Shown here piece by piece: positions 8,842-18,318 of a DNA stretch of 64,000 nt. Under the pieces are notes generated by a model. That model saw nothing but the letters and a program-made list of their open reading frames with translations. It was not told the origin of the DNA and ran no database searches. This DNA comes from Sphingobacteriales bacterium (GTDB lineage: Bacteria; Bacteroidota; Bacteroidia; Chitinophagales; UBA2359). A program made the translations under genes and the position numbers. How positions within the stretch are numbered: the first letter of the stretch is position 1; the number at the start of each line of letters is the position of its first letter. The stretch lies in the NCBI GenBank assembly GCA_016718845.1, contig JADKCK010000009.1, positions 1 to 64,000 on the forward strand, given 5' to 3'.

Positions 8842-8923
8842 CTCATTTTAGCCATTAAAGGTTTAATTATTTGCCAAATGCAAAAATAAAAACAACGAGA
8901 CCCAATTTCATGGCTTTTTTGCA

Positions 8924-9457
8924 CTAAAAGTTTTGCATTTGTGTAGCAAAACTTGCCAAATTGGGTAGTATTTCATCTGCCCACAAAGCATCAAAGGGCT
9001 GCGGTAGGGCTTGGTTGTTGGTAATAAAAACAGTTTTCATACCTGCTGCCCGTCCAAACAAAAGGTCGCTTACCGAGTCGCCAATCATTAGGCTATTGGC
9101 AAAAATAATGTCGTTAAATTGTTGTTGGGCTTGTATTGCCATACCTATTTGGGGTTTTCGGCAGGTGCAATGGGCGGTTGCCAAATGCGGGCAATAATAA
9201 ACGGCATCTATACGTCCGCCTGCTGCGGCAACATCGTTTATCATTTGGGTGTGTATTTGGTGCAAATCGGTTTCGGTCATTAAGCCCTTGGCAATGCCCT
9301 GCTGATTGGTTACTACCACAATACGCCTAAAATGTTGGGCTAATATTTGCAAGGCGGGCAATACCCCATCGTTAAATACAAATTGATTGTAGTGGGTTAC
9401 GTATCCGTCGATAATGCGGCGGTTAATTACGCCATCGCGGTCTAAAAATAGAGTCAT
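8924..9457 (-). CDS. D,D-heptose 1,7-bisphosphate phosphatase family (HAD-IIIA)
   Basis: About 177 residues. HAD motif I is FLDRDGVIN at the start, motif II VVVTNQQGIAKG at about 55, and motif III/IV CRKPQIGM and MIGDSVSDLLFGRAAGM. The inserted zinc-binding loop (YYCPHLATAHCTCRKP) is diagnostic of the GmhB-type subfamily, which removes the C7 phosphate from D-glycero-D-manno-heptose 1,7-bisphosphate in lipopolysaccharide heptose synthesis; histidinol-phosphate phosphatases are close relatives. The ATG at 9457 is used because motif I follows within four residues. It is divergent from the GldM-like gene, with promoters back to back. No other heptose gene is nearby, so substrate is assigned by family only. 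Confidence 0.85.
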   Translation of the reverse strand: MTLFLDRDGVINRRIIDGYVTHYNQFVFNDGVLPALQILAQHFRRIVVVTNQQGIAKGLMTETDLHQIHTQMINDVAAAGGRIDAVYYCPHLATAHCTCRKPQIGMAIQAQQQFNDIIFANSLMIGDSVSDLLFGRAAGMKTVFITNNQALPQPFDALWADEILPNLASFATQMQNF

Positions 9458-9506
9458 AGAATGTTGTGTGGTATTAAATTTATTGTTAGCAACCAAAATT
9501 TAGCGC

Positions 9507-9514
9507 TATATTTG
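9507..9514 (+). promoter_or_regulatory. Bacteroidota -7 box TATATTTG
   Basis: TATATTTG about 33 bp upstream of the ATG at 9547. Confidence 0.6.
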
Positions 9515-9546
9515 TGCCATATTATTTCACTAAATTAAAACAGTTT

Positions 9547-10428
9547 ATGTTTCAGCTAAAACGCTTTTTATTACTGGTACTTTTAGGGCTATTGGCATCT
9601 GCCCAACCAAAAGCACAAACCCGAATAAACACACCCGAACCACACCGCAGCGATTTGGGCGAATTATTCTATCAATTAACGGTTAGTAATATGGCAACCA
9701 ATGTATTGTTTTTTCGGGCGATATTACAGAACAACTTAACTGCATCATCCCCACAAGAAAATTCTTTTAACTTAAACCGATACCCTCCGCAACCCGCCGA
9801 TACAATACGCGAACAACCTATGAGAATGACTATATGTGACCATGTACCATTAATATCAGCCGACAAAATGAACGTGTTTTACATTGGGGTAGATAATCCA
9901 ATTACTTGTTTTATGACAGGTATACGAGGCGATAGTTTAAAAATGTCGATTAGTGGCAACGGTAGTAGCATACAAAATAGACGTGCTGGCAGTGCTGTAG
10001 TAAGAGTAACAAGTCCCAATAAAGTTGTAGTAAACTTAGTTGCCACCAATAGAGATGGGAAAAAAGTTAGTGGATCAAAAGAATTTCGGGTAAAATATAT
10101 CCCCGACCCTTTGCCCAAAGTAGGTGGTAAAAATGGAGGAACAATGGGTGTCGGAGAGTTTAAGGCGCAGTTGGGCTTAGTAGCCGATTTGCCAGAGTTT
10201 GACTTTGATGCAAAGTTTGCAGTACTAAGTTTTGACCTAACGGTACTGCACGAAAACGCTACTATACAAACATGCACCAATAAAGGTGCAAAGTTTACTG
10301 GTGCTTGTGCTACTTTAATAGACCAAGCTAAACCCAATAGCGTTTATCTGTTTAGCAATATTAAGGTGATGGGTCCTGATGAACGCACACGCCAATTAGG
10401 TACTATTGGTTTTACAATAACCCAATAA
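9547..10428 (+). CDS. Secreted protein with GldM C-terminal-like domains
   Basis: About 293 residues with a signal peptide (KRFLLLVLLGLLASAQPKAQ). The central and C-terminal parts match the GldM/PorM periplasmic repeat style: MNVFYIGVDNPITCFMTG, LKMSISGNGSSIQ, KEFRVKYIPDPLPKVGGKNGG, then FDFDAKFAVLSFDLTV. Full GldM proteins are about 510 residues, start with one membrane helix and form the periplasmic shaft of the type IX secretion motor. This one lacks that membrane anchor and the long N-terminal domains, so it is a free periplasmic relative. No gldKLN genes lie next to it, although a GldD lipoprotein gene converges with it. It could be an accessory factor or a protein that has only borrowed the fold. 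Confidence 0.8.
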   Translation: MFQLKRFLLLVLLGLLASAQPKAQTRINTPEPHRSDLGELFYQLTVSNMATNVLFFRAILQNNLTASSPQENSFNLNRYPPQPADTIREQPMRMTICDHVPLISADKMNVFYIGVDNPITCFMTGIRGDSLKMSISGNGSSIQNRRAGSAVVRVTSPNKVVVNLVATNRDGKKVSGSKEFRVKYIPDPLPKVGGKNGGTMGVGEFKAQLGLVADLPEFDFDAKFAVLSFDLTVLHENATIQTCTNKGAKFTGACATLIDQAKPNSVYLFSNIKVMGPDERTRQLGTIGFTITQ

Positions 10429-10433
10429 ACATT

Positions 10434-10465
10434 AACGCCGATAAGATTAAAACCTTATCGGCGTT
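10434..10465. terminator. Bidirectional terminator
   Basis: Perfect 12-bp stem AACGCCGATAAG with CTTATCGGCGTT and an eight-base loop, between the convergent GldM-like and GldD genes. Confidence 0.93.
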
Positions 10466-10468
10466 TTG

Positions 10469-11068
10469 TTATTTCCATTTAAAGGTTTGTATTAGGTGGT
10501 CTACGTCTTTTTTTACAAACTTTAAGATGGGGGCAATTGAGTCGGCATTTGGGGTGCTGTTAAAATACAACGATGCCCAAACAAAATGTTGTACTGTATC
10601 GCTTAGTACAAATTGTATGGGCGATGCGGCATTTCCGCCAACGGTATAGTACATACCTTCGACGCCATTTGGGGTGGTAATTAGGCTATCTTCCATAAAA
10701 TCGGCACGAATAACGTGTTTGCTGTTCATCTTGTGGGCATCTTCGGCTAGTTTGGCTAAGGTGTTTTTACCTTTTATTTCTTTGTAAGATAGGTGCAACG
10801 AGGCATTTAACCCATCAAAATTAATATCCATCCAGCAGGGGTTTTCGGTAGGTTCGTTAAAAAATACCGTATCGCGCACCATTTTTGCATAACTTGGGTA
10901 CTCAAATGTAAATGGGCATGGGTTGTATTGGTAGGTTTGATAGGTATGCTCGGCGGGCAAAGCAGCCTTAGGGTAAGCTCGCTGTTTAGGCGTGTAGTCG
11001 TTGCTGCCACACGATAACAAAAGAGTGCAAAAAAACAATAGTATGGTGTATTGTTGGATGAAAGACAT
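10469..11068 (-). CDS. gldD: Gliding motility lipoprotein GldD
   Basis: A 199-residue lipoprotein with signal TILLFFCTLLLSC. The mature part has the GldD pattern: PKQRAYPKAALP just after the lipid anchor, YNPCPFTFEYPSYA, then NPCWMDINFDGLNASLHLSYK and GVEGMYYTVGGNAASPIQF, ending in a helix before FKWK. GldD is an outer-membrane-associated lipoprotein needed for gliding in Flavobacterium and conserved with the T9SS; its exact role is unresolved. The length fits the family (about 190). It is not in a gld operon here. The leftward neighbour is the helicase gene at 11293-14793, transcribed in the same direction with about 220 bp between. Confidence 0.87.
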   Translation of the reverse strand: MSFIQQYTILLFFCTLLLSCGSNDYTPKQRAYPKAALPAEHTYQTYQYNPCPFTFEYPSYAKMVRDTVFFNEPTENPCWMDINFDGLNASLHLSYKEIKGKNTLAKLAEDAHKMNSKHVIRADFMEDSLITTPNGVEGMYYTVGGNAASPIQFVLSDTVQHFVWASLYFNSTPNADSIAPILKFVKKDVDHLIQTFKWK

Positions 11069-11292
11069 AAAGGTAAATTATAAATTGTAAGTTGTAAATT
11101 GTAGTTTTGTGAAAGTCCAAATGTAAAAGTGCTAAAATGGCTTCGCCTTGCAGGTGTTTCTTATATCGTGATAAAAACTATAAAGGTATCATTTTTAGCT
11201 TTTATGCTTGTGTAACGCAAGCAACGGCTATAAGAATACCGATACAAGTACCGACACTACCAGCCTAACGAAAATAGCTGCACTTTGCTTAT

Positions 11293-14200
11293 CTATACAA
11301 TGTTTACTACTTCGGCGGTATCTTCGCCAATGTATAGCAAATATTTGTGGGTAACTTGATAGCCCATGCTTTCTAATATTTGGGCATAATCGTTTACTTG
11401 TGCAAAGTAGCTGTCTTTTTTTTCGCCTGTTTTGTAATCTACAATTACGGCTTGGTTGCCTTTTAGCATTACGCGGTCGGGTATTTTTTTGCGCGAGTTG
11501 TTCATTACGGTTCTTTCGCACAAAATTTTATCCCAGTTATCGCCAAACCACATTTGTACTTCGGGCAGGTTAAACACTTGGTGTAGGCGTTGCTCTATGG
11601 TAGGTATATCATCTTGGTTAACAATGCCTTTTAGTTGTAGTTTACGGATAATATTAGGCACATCGGTTTGGGTTTGTGTTTTTTCTAAAACGGCATGTAC
11701 TTGTTGTCCTATGCGTATAGCTACCGAGCGGTCGTTGTCGAAAAGCATAAAAAACTTTTGCGATTCGGATTTGATGGTGATACGCTGGCGGTAATCGTTG
11801 CAAATATATTCGGTTAGTGGCGACACTTCGTCGGTTTCGGCATCTGTTAGGGTGTTGTTTTGGTTATTGCCATAGGTATAGGTGTTGTCGTTCCATTGCC
11901 CTATGGTGGCATAGTGCGGTGATTTGAGCGCCAGATACAACAATTGGTGCAGACTGTTTAGGTCGCCTGTTTTTGCTGCCGTCGAGTTGGGGTTATACAT
12001 GGGCGTAAAGGCGTAAAGGCGGTCGGTTGGGCGCGTAAAAGCCACGTATAGCAGGTTCATGTTATCTAGGTAGGTGTCTAAGAGTTCGGTTTGGTAGGGT
12101 GCCGAAAAGTGCGATTGGTTTAGCCGTTCGCTGATGTTTAACGGAATAATGCCCATATTATTGTAGGGTGCTTGGTTACTTTTTGACCACAAGACCGAGC
12201 CATTTTTGGGTTTCAACGACCAATCGGCATAAGGCATTATCACCACCGGAAACTCTAATCCTTTGGCTTTATGCACCGTCATTATGGTTATGGCATCTTC
12301 GCCTTTGGGTACTATAATCGAGCATTTGTCTTTGTTTTGGTTTTGCTCCCACCACACCAAAAAGGTACGTAGGTCGTTGCCTGTTTGGTTGGTATGCTCC
12401 AGCACTAAATCCTGAAACCGTTGTATGTAGGCATCGGGTTCGTGGTTTAGTTTTAGGTGTCTGATAATTTCTTCGACGGCTTCGTAAAGTGCTAGTTTTA
12501 TTAGGCTGCTTAGGTTATCTATTAGGTTTTGGGGCAGTAGGGTATTAAATAGGTTATTTTGTGGGTCGGGGTGTAGGTGGTCGGTGTATAGTTGGTGTAG
12601 GTTGTTGGTAATAGGCGGTGGCAGTTCGGTAGATGGGGTTTGTCGTTTTAGCCAATTGTTGTAAATATCCACATAATTTACTAATACTTCGGCGCGGGCA
12701 ATGGTGTTGCGTTGGTCGGCTATAAAGGTAAGCAACGACATTAGCAATCGTATTTTGGGCGATTGATTGAGCAACAACGACTCGGAGGAGATAACTTTGA
12801 TGCCTTTTTCGCCCAACAACTTTGCCATTTGGCTGCCGTCTTGGTTGCGGCGCGTAAGTATAGCTATTTGGTTTAGTTTTATGCCCGATGCTTGTAGGTC
12901 GTCTATAAGTTCAAGGGTTTGGTGTTCGGCAATTTCTTGCCATCGCATATCGCTTTTAATATCGTTGGGCAAAAATTGTATCTGCACAAAACCACCTTCG
13001 CCTTTTTTAATTTGTTGTTCTACCGTTTCGTAGGCTTGGTTAATGGCAGTAGCACCGCGTAGTACGGGCAGTTCGTTCATTACTTGTGTGGCGGCTTTGA
13101 ACAGCGAGTTGTTAAACCGCACAATTTCGTATTTGCTGCGGTAGTTGTAGGCAAGTTCTTGCTCGGTATCATCGTCCCAAAAAGGTTTAAGGTCGCGTTT
13201 TAAGCCTGTTAGCAAAAGGTTCATGTTGCCGCCTCGCCAACGGTAGATACTTTGTTTTACATCGCCTACTACTAAAGCGCGGTGTTGCTCGGACAAGGTG
13301 TTTTGCACCAAAGGCAGCAGGTTTTTCCATTGGTAATTCGAGGTGTCCTGAAACTCGTCGAGCATAATATGGTGGTAGGTTAAACCCACTTTTTCGAAAA
13401 TAAAAGGGGCATCGCTTTCGGTAAAAGTATCGGTGTTTGCTGTGCCTTTTATAATAGAGTTGAGGATAAAATTGGTGTCGGAAATGAGCAGTTTGCTGTT
13501 TTCGGTGCGGTAATCAATTAGTTTGTCTTTTATTTCGTGGAGCAAACCATAAATGTAGATGTTTTTGACCACCTCTTGTGCCGAGTAGTAGTTGGGTAGT
13601 TGTTCGTCGTAAAAGGCAATGGTTTCTATCAACAAATCTTGCAAACCATTGTCTATCAATTGGTCAATTTTGTTTTTTACCAACGATGTTTTTGCGCACC
13701 ATTCGGCAGTGTTACCGCCATAAACTTTGCGCAGTGTAGCCGATGGTGCTTCGAGGTTTTTGCGGCTAATTTTTTCAAAAAAATTGGCAGTACCTACCTT
13801 AAAATCTTTTACGGTCAAGCCGTATCCAGTAATCAAAGCCAAACCGTCTTTGCCATAAGCGATCATTTTTTCTTCAAAAGAGCGTCGTGTGGCGTGTAGC
13901 TTTTTTACCAAGCTGCGCAATTTTTCGTAATGAGCCGTCATTAGCAACTCTTTTTGGGCGGCTAACTGGGCTAATTTTTGGTCGTGGGTCAGATGTGTTT
14001 CGTCGTCTAAATCGGTTTGTTCGGTGGTATTTTGCTGGTCGTTTTGGTTTTGGGTTAGATGCGGTTGGTTGTTAAAATTGCTATTTTGGGTGTTTGTTTC
14101 GGCAATAATTTGCCCAATATTGGTTAGCAGTTTAGGGTTTGCGGGTGTTGTGTTTTTGTTGGCTTGTTCGGTGGGTGTTTCGTCAAGCTGTATGGCTATG

Positions 14201-14793
14201 TTTTCCCACACATCTTCCTGAAAAATTTTGGTGCTTAGTTCGGCAATTTGGCGTTCAATTTTCCAGCCTTTGTCATCGTCTAAACTCGCAAACACAAAAT
14301 CTTCGAGCCATTGGGTTATTTCTTTTCGGTGTCCAACATCAAGCAGTAGTTTCATTACTAAGGTATCAATTACGGCTTTTGTGTCTAATTCAACCTCGTA
14401 TCGCACGGGTATTTTTAGCTCTTTGGCAAAGTTGCGCAATATTTGCTGAAAAAAGCTATCTATGGTACTTACGCTAAACTCGCCATAATTGTGCAATATT
14501 AACTCTAATGCTTTGGCGGCTTGTTGGCGCAAAAAGCGGTCGGTGATGGGTTTAAGGTCGGGGTCGGCAAGCAGCACTTGGGCAAGCGAGTCGGCTTTGG
14601 GGTTATTAGCTGCCAACTGAGCAAGGGCGCGTACAATGCGCTCTTTCATTTCGTCGGTGGCTTTGTTGGTAAAGGTAATAGCTAAAATGTGGCGGTAATT
14701 GCTGGGGTCTTTGATAAGCAACTTTACGTATTCGCGCACCAACGTAAAAGTTTTGCCCGAGCCAGCCGATGATTTATAAATAGTTAATGACAA
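11293..14793 (-). CDS. UvrD/AddA-like helicase-nuclease
   Basis: A 1166-residue superfamily 1A DNA helicase. Walker A SSAGSGKT sits at residues 8-15, Ia with AITFTNKATDEMK at about 40, motif II LDEFQDTS at about 476, motif III GDVKQSIYRWRGG, motif IV AYNYRS, motif V ITIMTVHKAKGLEFPVV and motif VI LLYVAFTRP. The C-terminus holds a RecB-type PD-(D/E)xK nuclease: IGQQVHAVLE, PDRVM, VIVDYKTG at about 1118, then QVNDYAQIL. This is the AddA/RecB architecture that resects double-strand breaks for recombination. The AddB partner is not in the window; an adjacent addB would be expected in many Bacteroidota. Gene order: after GldD on the same strand, with no clear terminator between. Confidence 0.9.
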   Translation of the reverse strand: MSLTIYKSSAGSGKTFTLVREYVKLLIKDPSNYRHILAITFTNKATDEMKERIVRALAQLAANNPKADSLAQVLLADPDLKPITDRFLRQQAAKALELILHNYGEFSVSTIDSFFQQILRNFAKELKIPVRYEVELDTKAVIDTLVMKLLLDVGHRKEITQWLEDFVFASLDDDKGWKIERQIAELSTKIFQEDVWENIAIQLDETPTEQANKNTTPANPKLLTNIGQIIAETNTQNSNFNNQPHLTQNQNDQQNTTEQTDLDDETHLTHDQKLAQLAAQKELLMTAHYEKLRSLVKKLHATRRSFEEKMIAYGKDGLALITGYGLTVKDFKVGTANFFEKISRKNLEAPSATLRKVYGGNTAEWCAKTSLVKNKIDQLIDNGLQDLLIETIAFYDEQLPNYYSAQEVVKNIYIYGLLHEIKDKLIDYRTENSKLLISDTNFILNSIIKGTANTDTFTESDAPFIFEKVGLTYHHIMLDEFQDTSNYQWKNLLPLVQNTLSEQHRALVVGDVKQSIYRWRGGNMNLLLTGLKRDLKPFWDDDTEQELAYNYRSKYEIVRFNNSLFKAATQVMNELPVLRGATAINQAYETVEQQIKKGEGGFVQIQFLPNDIKSDMRWQEIAEHQTLELIDDLQASGIKLNQIAILTRRNQDGSQMAKLLGEKGIKVISSESLLLNQSPKIRLLMSLLTFIADQRNTIARAEVLVNYVDIYNNWLKRQTPSTELPPPITNNLHQLYTDHLHPDPQNNLFNTLLPQNLIDNLSSLIKLALYEAVEEIIRHLKLNHEPDAYIQRFQDLVLEHTNQTGNDLRTFLVWWEQNQNKDKCSIIVPKGEDAITIMTVHKAKGLEFPVVIMPYADWSLKPKNGSVLWSKSNQAPYNNMGIIPLNISERLNQSHFSAPYQTELLDTYLDNMNLLYVAFTRPTDRLYAFTPMYNPNSTAAKTGDLNSLHQLLYLALKSPHYATIGQWNDNTYTYGNNQNNTLTDAETDEVSPLTEYICNDYRQRITIKSESQKFFMLFDNDRSVAIRIGQQVHAVLEKTQTQTDVPNIIRKLQLKGIVNQDDIPTIEQRLHQVFNLPEVQMWFGDNWDKILCERTVMNNSRKKIPDRVMLKGNQAVIVDYKTGEKKDSYFAQVNDYAQILESMGYQVTHKYLLYIGEDTAEVVNIV

Positions 14794-15114
14794 AGCGTTT
14801 GTAAGTTATAATGTAAATTAGTAATTGCTTTTTGTAACAAAAAGCTATTTTTTTTGTTGTTGATGGCGTAGTAATCCCCTGCTTATTCCTTTATTTTGTA
14901 CTTCATCGCCCATGCCCTAAAACAAATAAACAATACCGCATAGTACAATGTTTTACGACAAAGAAAGCTAAACCAAGAACTCTGGCATTTATCAACCAAA
15001 AAGAAATAAATTGTACCTGCACACTTGTGCCTGTCGTTTGCTCAACATAAGCCATTATTTTGATACCAACATAAGTAAGTTGTAACTATCTATTTTATAT
15101 CAGCTATTTAAACA

Positions 15115-15221
15115 ACTTGCGCCTGCCCCGCTTAACGCGGAAAATGTCTTTTTTGGGGGTGATTATTGGCTTACCCTATTTGCACAGCATAAGGCACCCC
15201 CAAAGCAAAGCAAGCGCAAGT
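15115..15221 (+). repeat. Dispersed GC-rich repeat, copy 1
   Basis: A 107-bp element bounded by an 8-bp inverted repeat ACTTGCGC / GCGCAAGT. Inside are CCGCTTAACGCGG, TCTTTTTTGGGGGTGAT and GGCACCCCCAAAGCA; the GGGGGTG and CACCCCC words can pair. Two further copies in the same orientation are at 26547-26648 and 45812-45916. Confidence 0.88.
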
Positions 15222-15489
15222 ACCCAATCAAAATCTGTCAATGTCTGTATCAAATTACAAATTACTATTTTACAAACAAGGGTAATGCTACGCTTGTGTG
15301 TATTCTTGGCTTAAGTATACCTCATTTTTATTAACAATTGTATTTGGGTACTATAATTCAAATGCTTGCATTATGGACAAAAATGTGTAACTTTGCCGTT
15401 TGTAAACCAGCTAAGTAGTTGATGATAAATAAACACGGTTAATACGTGTTTGCCAATAGGCTTGCTAAACAGCTAATAATCAGTGTTTT

Positions 15490-15812
15490 GTATCAAAAAA
15501 CAGCTGATTTAGCGATGTTACGCAGCCCATTTCAATAATTGAGTATGTTGCATTTTTATACTTGGTTGTGCAATTTCTTTGAGACCGGCATTATAGGAAT
15601 TGGCGTTAAGAAATAGGCAAAAATGAAGCGGTTAAAAAAAAATACTGTTTGAGACACGCCACACCGAACTTTGAAATAAAGCCAATAAACAAGTTGTTTG
15701 GCGTGTCGAGTTTATTTTTTTCAGCGTAATGTTGCCTATTTTAGCCAATTACTATACTAGCCTTGACTTTTTTGGTTACTTTTTTTGTCAAGAAAAAAAG
15801 TAACAAACTTTT
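15490..15812 (+). repeat. Dispersed ~320-bp repeat, copy A
   Basis: Shares an ordered series of blocks with the minus strand of 53750-54055: a GTTACGCA block, TTGCATTTTTAT, ACCGGCATTATAGGAATTGG plus CGTTAAGAAAT, a CACGCCACACCGAACT block, TTGTTTGGCGTG, and the tail CCTTGACTTTTT with its TTGTCAAG-AAAAAA-GTAAC palindrome. The tail matches repeats I know from other Bacteroidota genomes. Confidence 0.8.
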
Positions 15813-16132
15813 AATGACTGGTAAGCAGCAGCAAACTAACCACCAATTATCTCCAAAGTTCCATGCTGTTTTAGCTCCATTTTGCAGGCTCTACCCATTC
15901 GTAACAGCAGTATATATGTATTATTTTTATATAATATTGCGATTTTAACCGCGTTTATTTATACTGACCTACTTATTTGTTACTCGTTTCAAAAAAAGCT
16001 ATTAATAATACCCCATCGCATAAAAATGAGCAAGCCTACAAACACTTTAAAAGCAGGCAAAGCGTTATTAATTTGTTTAAACCCTGTTCTTCAATCTTAT
16101 CTAACAAAAATATCCCCGCAAAGATACCGCTT

Positions 16133-18211
16133 ATGAATCTAAAAAAATCTTTTTTTTACACATCGCTGCTAATTATTGTACTTTTTACGGGTGTAGGCTG
16201 TCGCAAACTGTTTCGGTCGCCAATAAATGCCGAAACTGCCTACCGTACTAAACAATACGACAGTGCCGCACGCTTGCTAACCGAGCAATATGGCGAAGAA
16301 AAAAATCCGCTTAATAAATCGAAAATAGCTTATCAGATAGCCGAATGCTACCGGCTATCGAACCAAACCACCGCCGCCGAGGTATGGTATGGTAAAGCCC
16401 TTGAATATACCGAAGATCCCGAAGTAACATTTAGATATGCCGAAATGATGAAAAGTAACGGCAAATACGATGCCGCAAACAAATTGTTTAAAGAGTATAG
16501 CCTGCAAAACCCAACAGAACGCGCCAAAGCATCGGCACAAATACAGGCATCAAAGCAAGCCATAGAATGGCTAAAAACCCCCACCAACTACAAGGTACGC
16601 AATTTACAGGCACTAAATTCGGCTTCCTCCGATTTCTCGCCCATGCCTTACCTCGACGACCAATTGGTATTTACATCGGCACGCCCCGACGCTATGGGTA
16701 GCACCTACGGCTGGACAGGCGAAAAACATACCGACTTGTTTGTTGCCAAACGACAAAAAAATAACACCTTTGCCACTGCTGTTGCCTTTGGCGATTCGAT
16801 AAATACCGATTATAACGAAGGTGTCGTGTCGTTTTCGCCCGATTATAAAGAAATTTATTTTACTGCTTGCGGTAGCCCATCCGAAAAGGACGACTTTTGC
16901 CAGATTTATTACACCAGCAAAAACGAAAACGGCAAATGGAAACTGCCCGAACCTGTTTTTTTATTCCAATCAGATACCATAAACGTGGGACAACCTTGCT
17001 TGGCGTATGGTGGCACACAGTTGTTTTTCTCTGCCGATGCACCCGGTGGTTTTGGCGATAAAGATTTGTACGTAGTAACAAAACAACAAAATGGCAAATG
17101 GAGCGAAGCCAAAAACTTAGGACCCGAAATAAACACCGATGGCTACGAAGGTTTCCCCAATATCAGCTCCGACGGAAAACTGTATTTTGCCTCAAACGGA
17201 CATGCAGGTATGGGCGGATTAGACGTTTTTAAGGCAACCTTATCAAAAGATGGCAAGTGGCGCGATGTACAAAACTTGCGCTATCCCATCAACTCCTCGT
17301 CCGACGATTTTGGTTTGATATTTGAACCCTACCTACGCGCCGAACTCATGGATTCGATAGAGCAAATAGGCTATTTTAGCTCGACACGACCAGGCGGTAA
17401 AGGCAACGACGATATTTATCAATTGATACTGCCCGTGCCAACCAAAATAGATACACCCATTGTTACACCCAAACCAATACCAACGCCACCCAAAACACCC
17501 GAAACAGCCTATATGCTGCGCGTAACGGTACTGCAAAATGTATTAGCCAATCCCAACGACCCCAATAGCCCCATTACAGGCACCACCGCCCTGCCCGAAG
17601 CCATTGTACAAGTGTTGGGATTAGACCCCGAAAGCAATATCTCGAAACGATTGGTTGCTAACAACAAAGGCATCATAGAAATGCCCATCGAACGAGCTAT
17701 TGATTATCGTATAACTGCATCGCAGGCAAGCTATTTTACCAAAACCGAGCAAGCAACCACCAAAGGCAAAGACAAACTTAAACAAAACGATACCGTTTGG
17801 GTGCAAGTAAATATGCTGTTGGAAAAAATCTACCAAAAGAAAGAAATTGTTTTGCAAAACATTTATTACGATTTGGATAAAGCCGACATACGCGACGATG
17901 CCAAACCTACCCTTAACCAATTAGCTAGGCTGTTGAAAGAAAACCCCAATATCAGAATAGAATTAGGCTCGCACACCGACTCGCGCGGGAGCGATAAATA
18001 TAACCTTACCCTATCGCAACAGCGCGCCCAATCAGCCGTAAATTACTTGGTGTCGCAGGGCATAGAGGCAGGGCGCATGGCAGCACGTGGCTACGGCGAA
18101 ACCCAACTAACCAACCGCTGTGCCAATGGCGTAGACTGCACCGAAGAAGAACACCAACAAAACCGCCGTACTACCTTTAAAGTAATTGGCGAAAATTATC
18201 AATCAAACTAA
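16133..18211 (+). CDS. PorE-like T9SS outer-membrane lipoprotein (TPR, WD40-like, OmpA)
   Basis: About 692 residues. The ATG at 16133 gives a lipoprotein signal (LLIIVLFTGVGC, cysteine about residue 23). Order of domains: TPR-like helices (about 30-140, YRTKQYDSAARLL, AYQIAECYRLSNQT), a WD40-like/PD40 propeller (about 165-440, with SPDYKEIYFTACG, NISSDGKLYFASNG and YFSSTRPGGKGNDDIY), a CarboxypepD_reg-like module (about 460-570) and a C-terminal OmpA peptidoglycan-binding domain (RIELGSHTDSRGSDKYN). That order is the PorE/SprE-associated type IX secretion architecture, linking the outer-membrane secretion complex to peptidoglycan. Related OmpA-propeller proteins occur in several copies in these bacteria, so PorE is likely rather than certain. 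Confidence 0.85.
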   Translation: MNLKKSFFYTSLLIIVLFTGVGCRKLFRSPINAETAYRTKQYDSAARLLTEQYGEEKNPLNKSKIAYQIAECYRLSNQTTAAEVWYGKALEYTEDPEVTFRYAEMMKSNGKYDAANKLFKEYSLQNPTERAKASAQIQASKQAIEWLKTPTNYKVRNLQALNSASSDFSPMPYLDDQLVFTSARPDAMGSTYGWTGEKHTDLFVAKRQKNNTFATAVAFGDSINTDYNEGVVSFSPDYKEIYFTACGSPSEKDDFCQIYYTSKNENGKWKLPEPVFLFQSDTINVGQPCLAYGGTQLFFSADAPGGFGDKDLYVVTKQQNGKWSEAKNLGPEINTDGYEGFPNISSDGKLYFASNGHAGMGGLDVFKATLSKDGKWRDVQNLRYPINSSSDDFGLIFEPYLRAELMDSIEQIGYFSSTRPGGKGNDDIYQLILPVPTKIDTPIVTPKPIPTPPKTPETAYMLRVTVLQNVLANPNDPNSPITGTTALPEAIVQVLGLDPESNISKRLVANNKGIIEMPIERAIDYRITASQASYFTKTEQATTKGKDKLKQNDTVWVQVNMLLEKIYQKKEIVLQNIYYDLDKADIRDDAKPTLNQLARLLKENPNIRIELGSHTDSRGSDKYNLTLSQQRAQSAVNYLVSQGIEAGRMAARGYGETQLTNRCANGVDCTEEEHQQNRRTTFKVIGENYQSN

Positions 18212-18253
18212 CCTCATGCCGCAAAAATAAATCTGGCAAAATGTGCTCCGTAA

Positions 18254-18285
18254 TTTGATTATTTAAGACATATTTTGTATCTTTG
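18254..18285 (+). promoter_or_regulatory. Promoter of the Rpn gene
   Basis: Well-formed Bacteroidota promoter: TTTG at 18254-18257, 20-bp spacer, TATCTTTG at 18278-18285. Transcription would begin near 18292, giving a leader of about 27 nt before the ATG at 18319. Confidence 0.78.
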
Positions 18286-18318
18286 CAGCAGATAACCTAC
18301 CTAATATAGCGTAATTTC

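Larger units (their letters stand above)
14794..15976. other. 1.2-kb gene-free region with two dispersed repeats
   Basis: No plausible gene. It holds a copy of the 107-bp GC-rich repeat (15115-15221), a -7-like TAACTTTG at 15388-15395 without an evident gene, and a copy of a roughly 320-bp repeat (15490-15812). The upstream reading frame of the PorE-like gene enters at 15977, but the real start is at 16133. Confidence 0.75.

Noticed and set aside
11456..14477. Several rightward ORFs within the AddA-like gene
   Set aside because: Antisense shadows of a well-supported 1166-residue protein.
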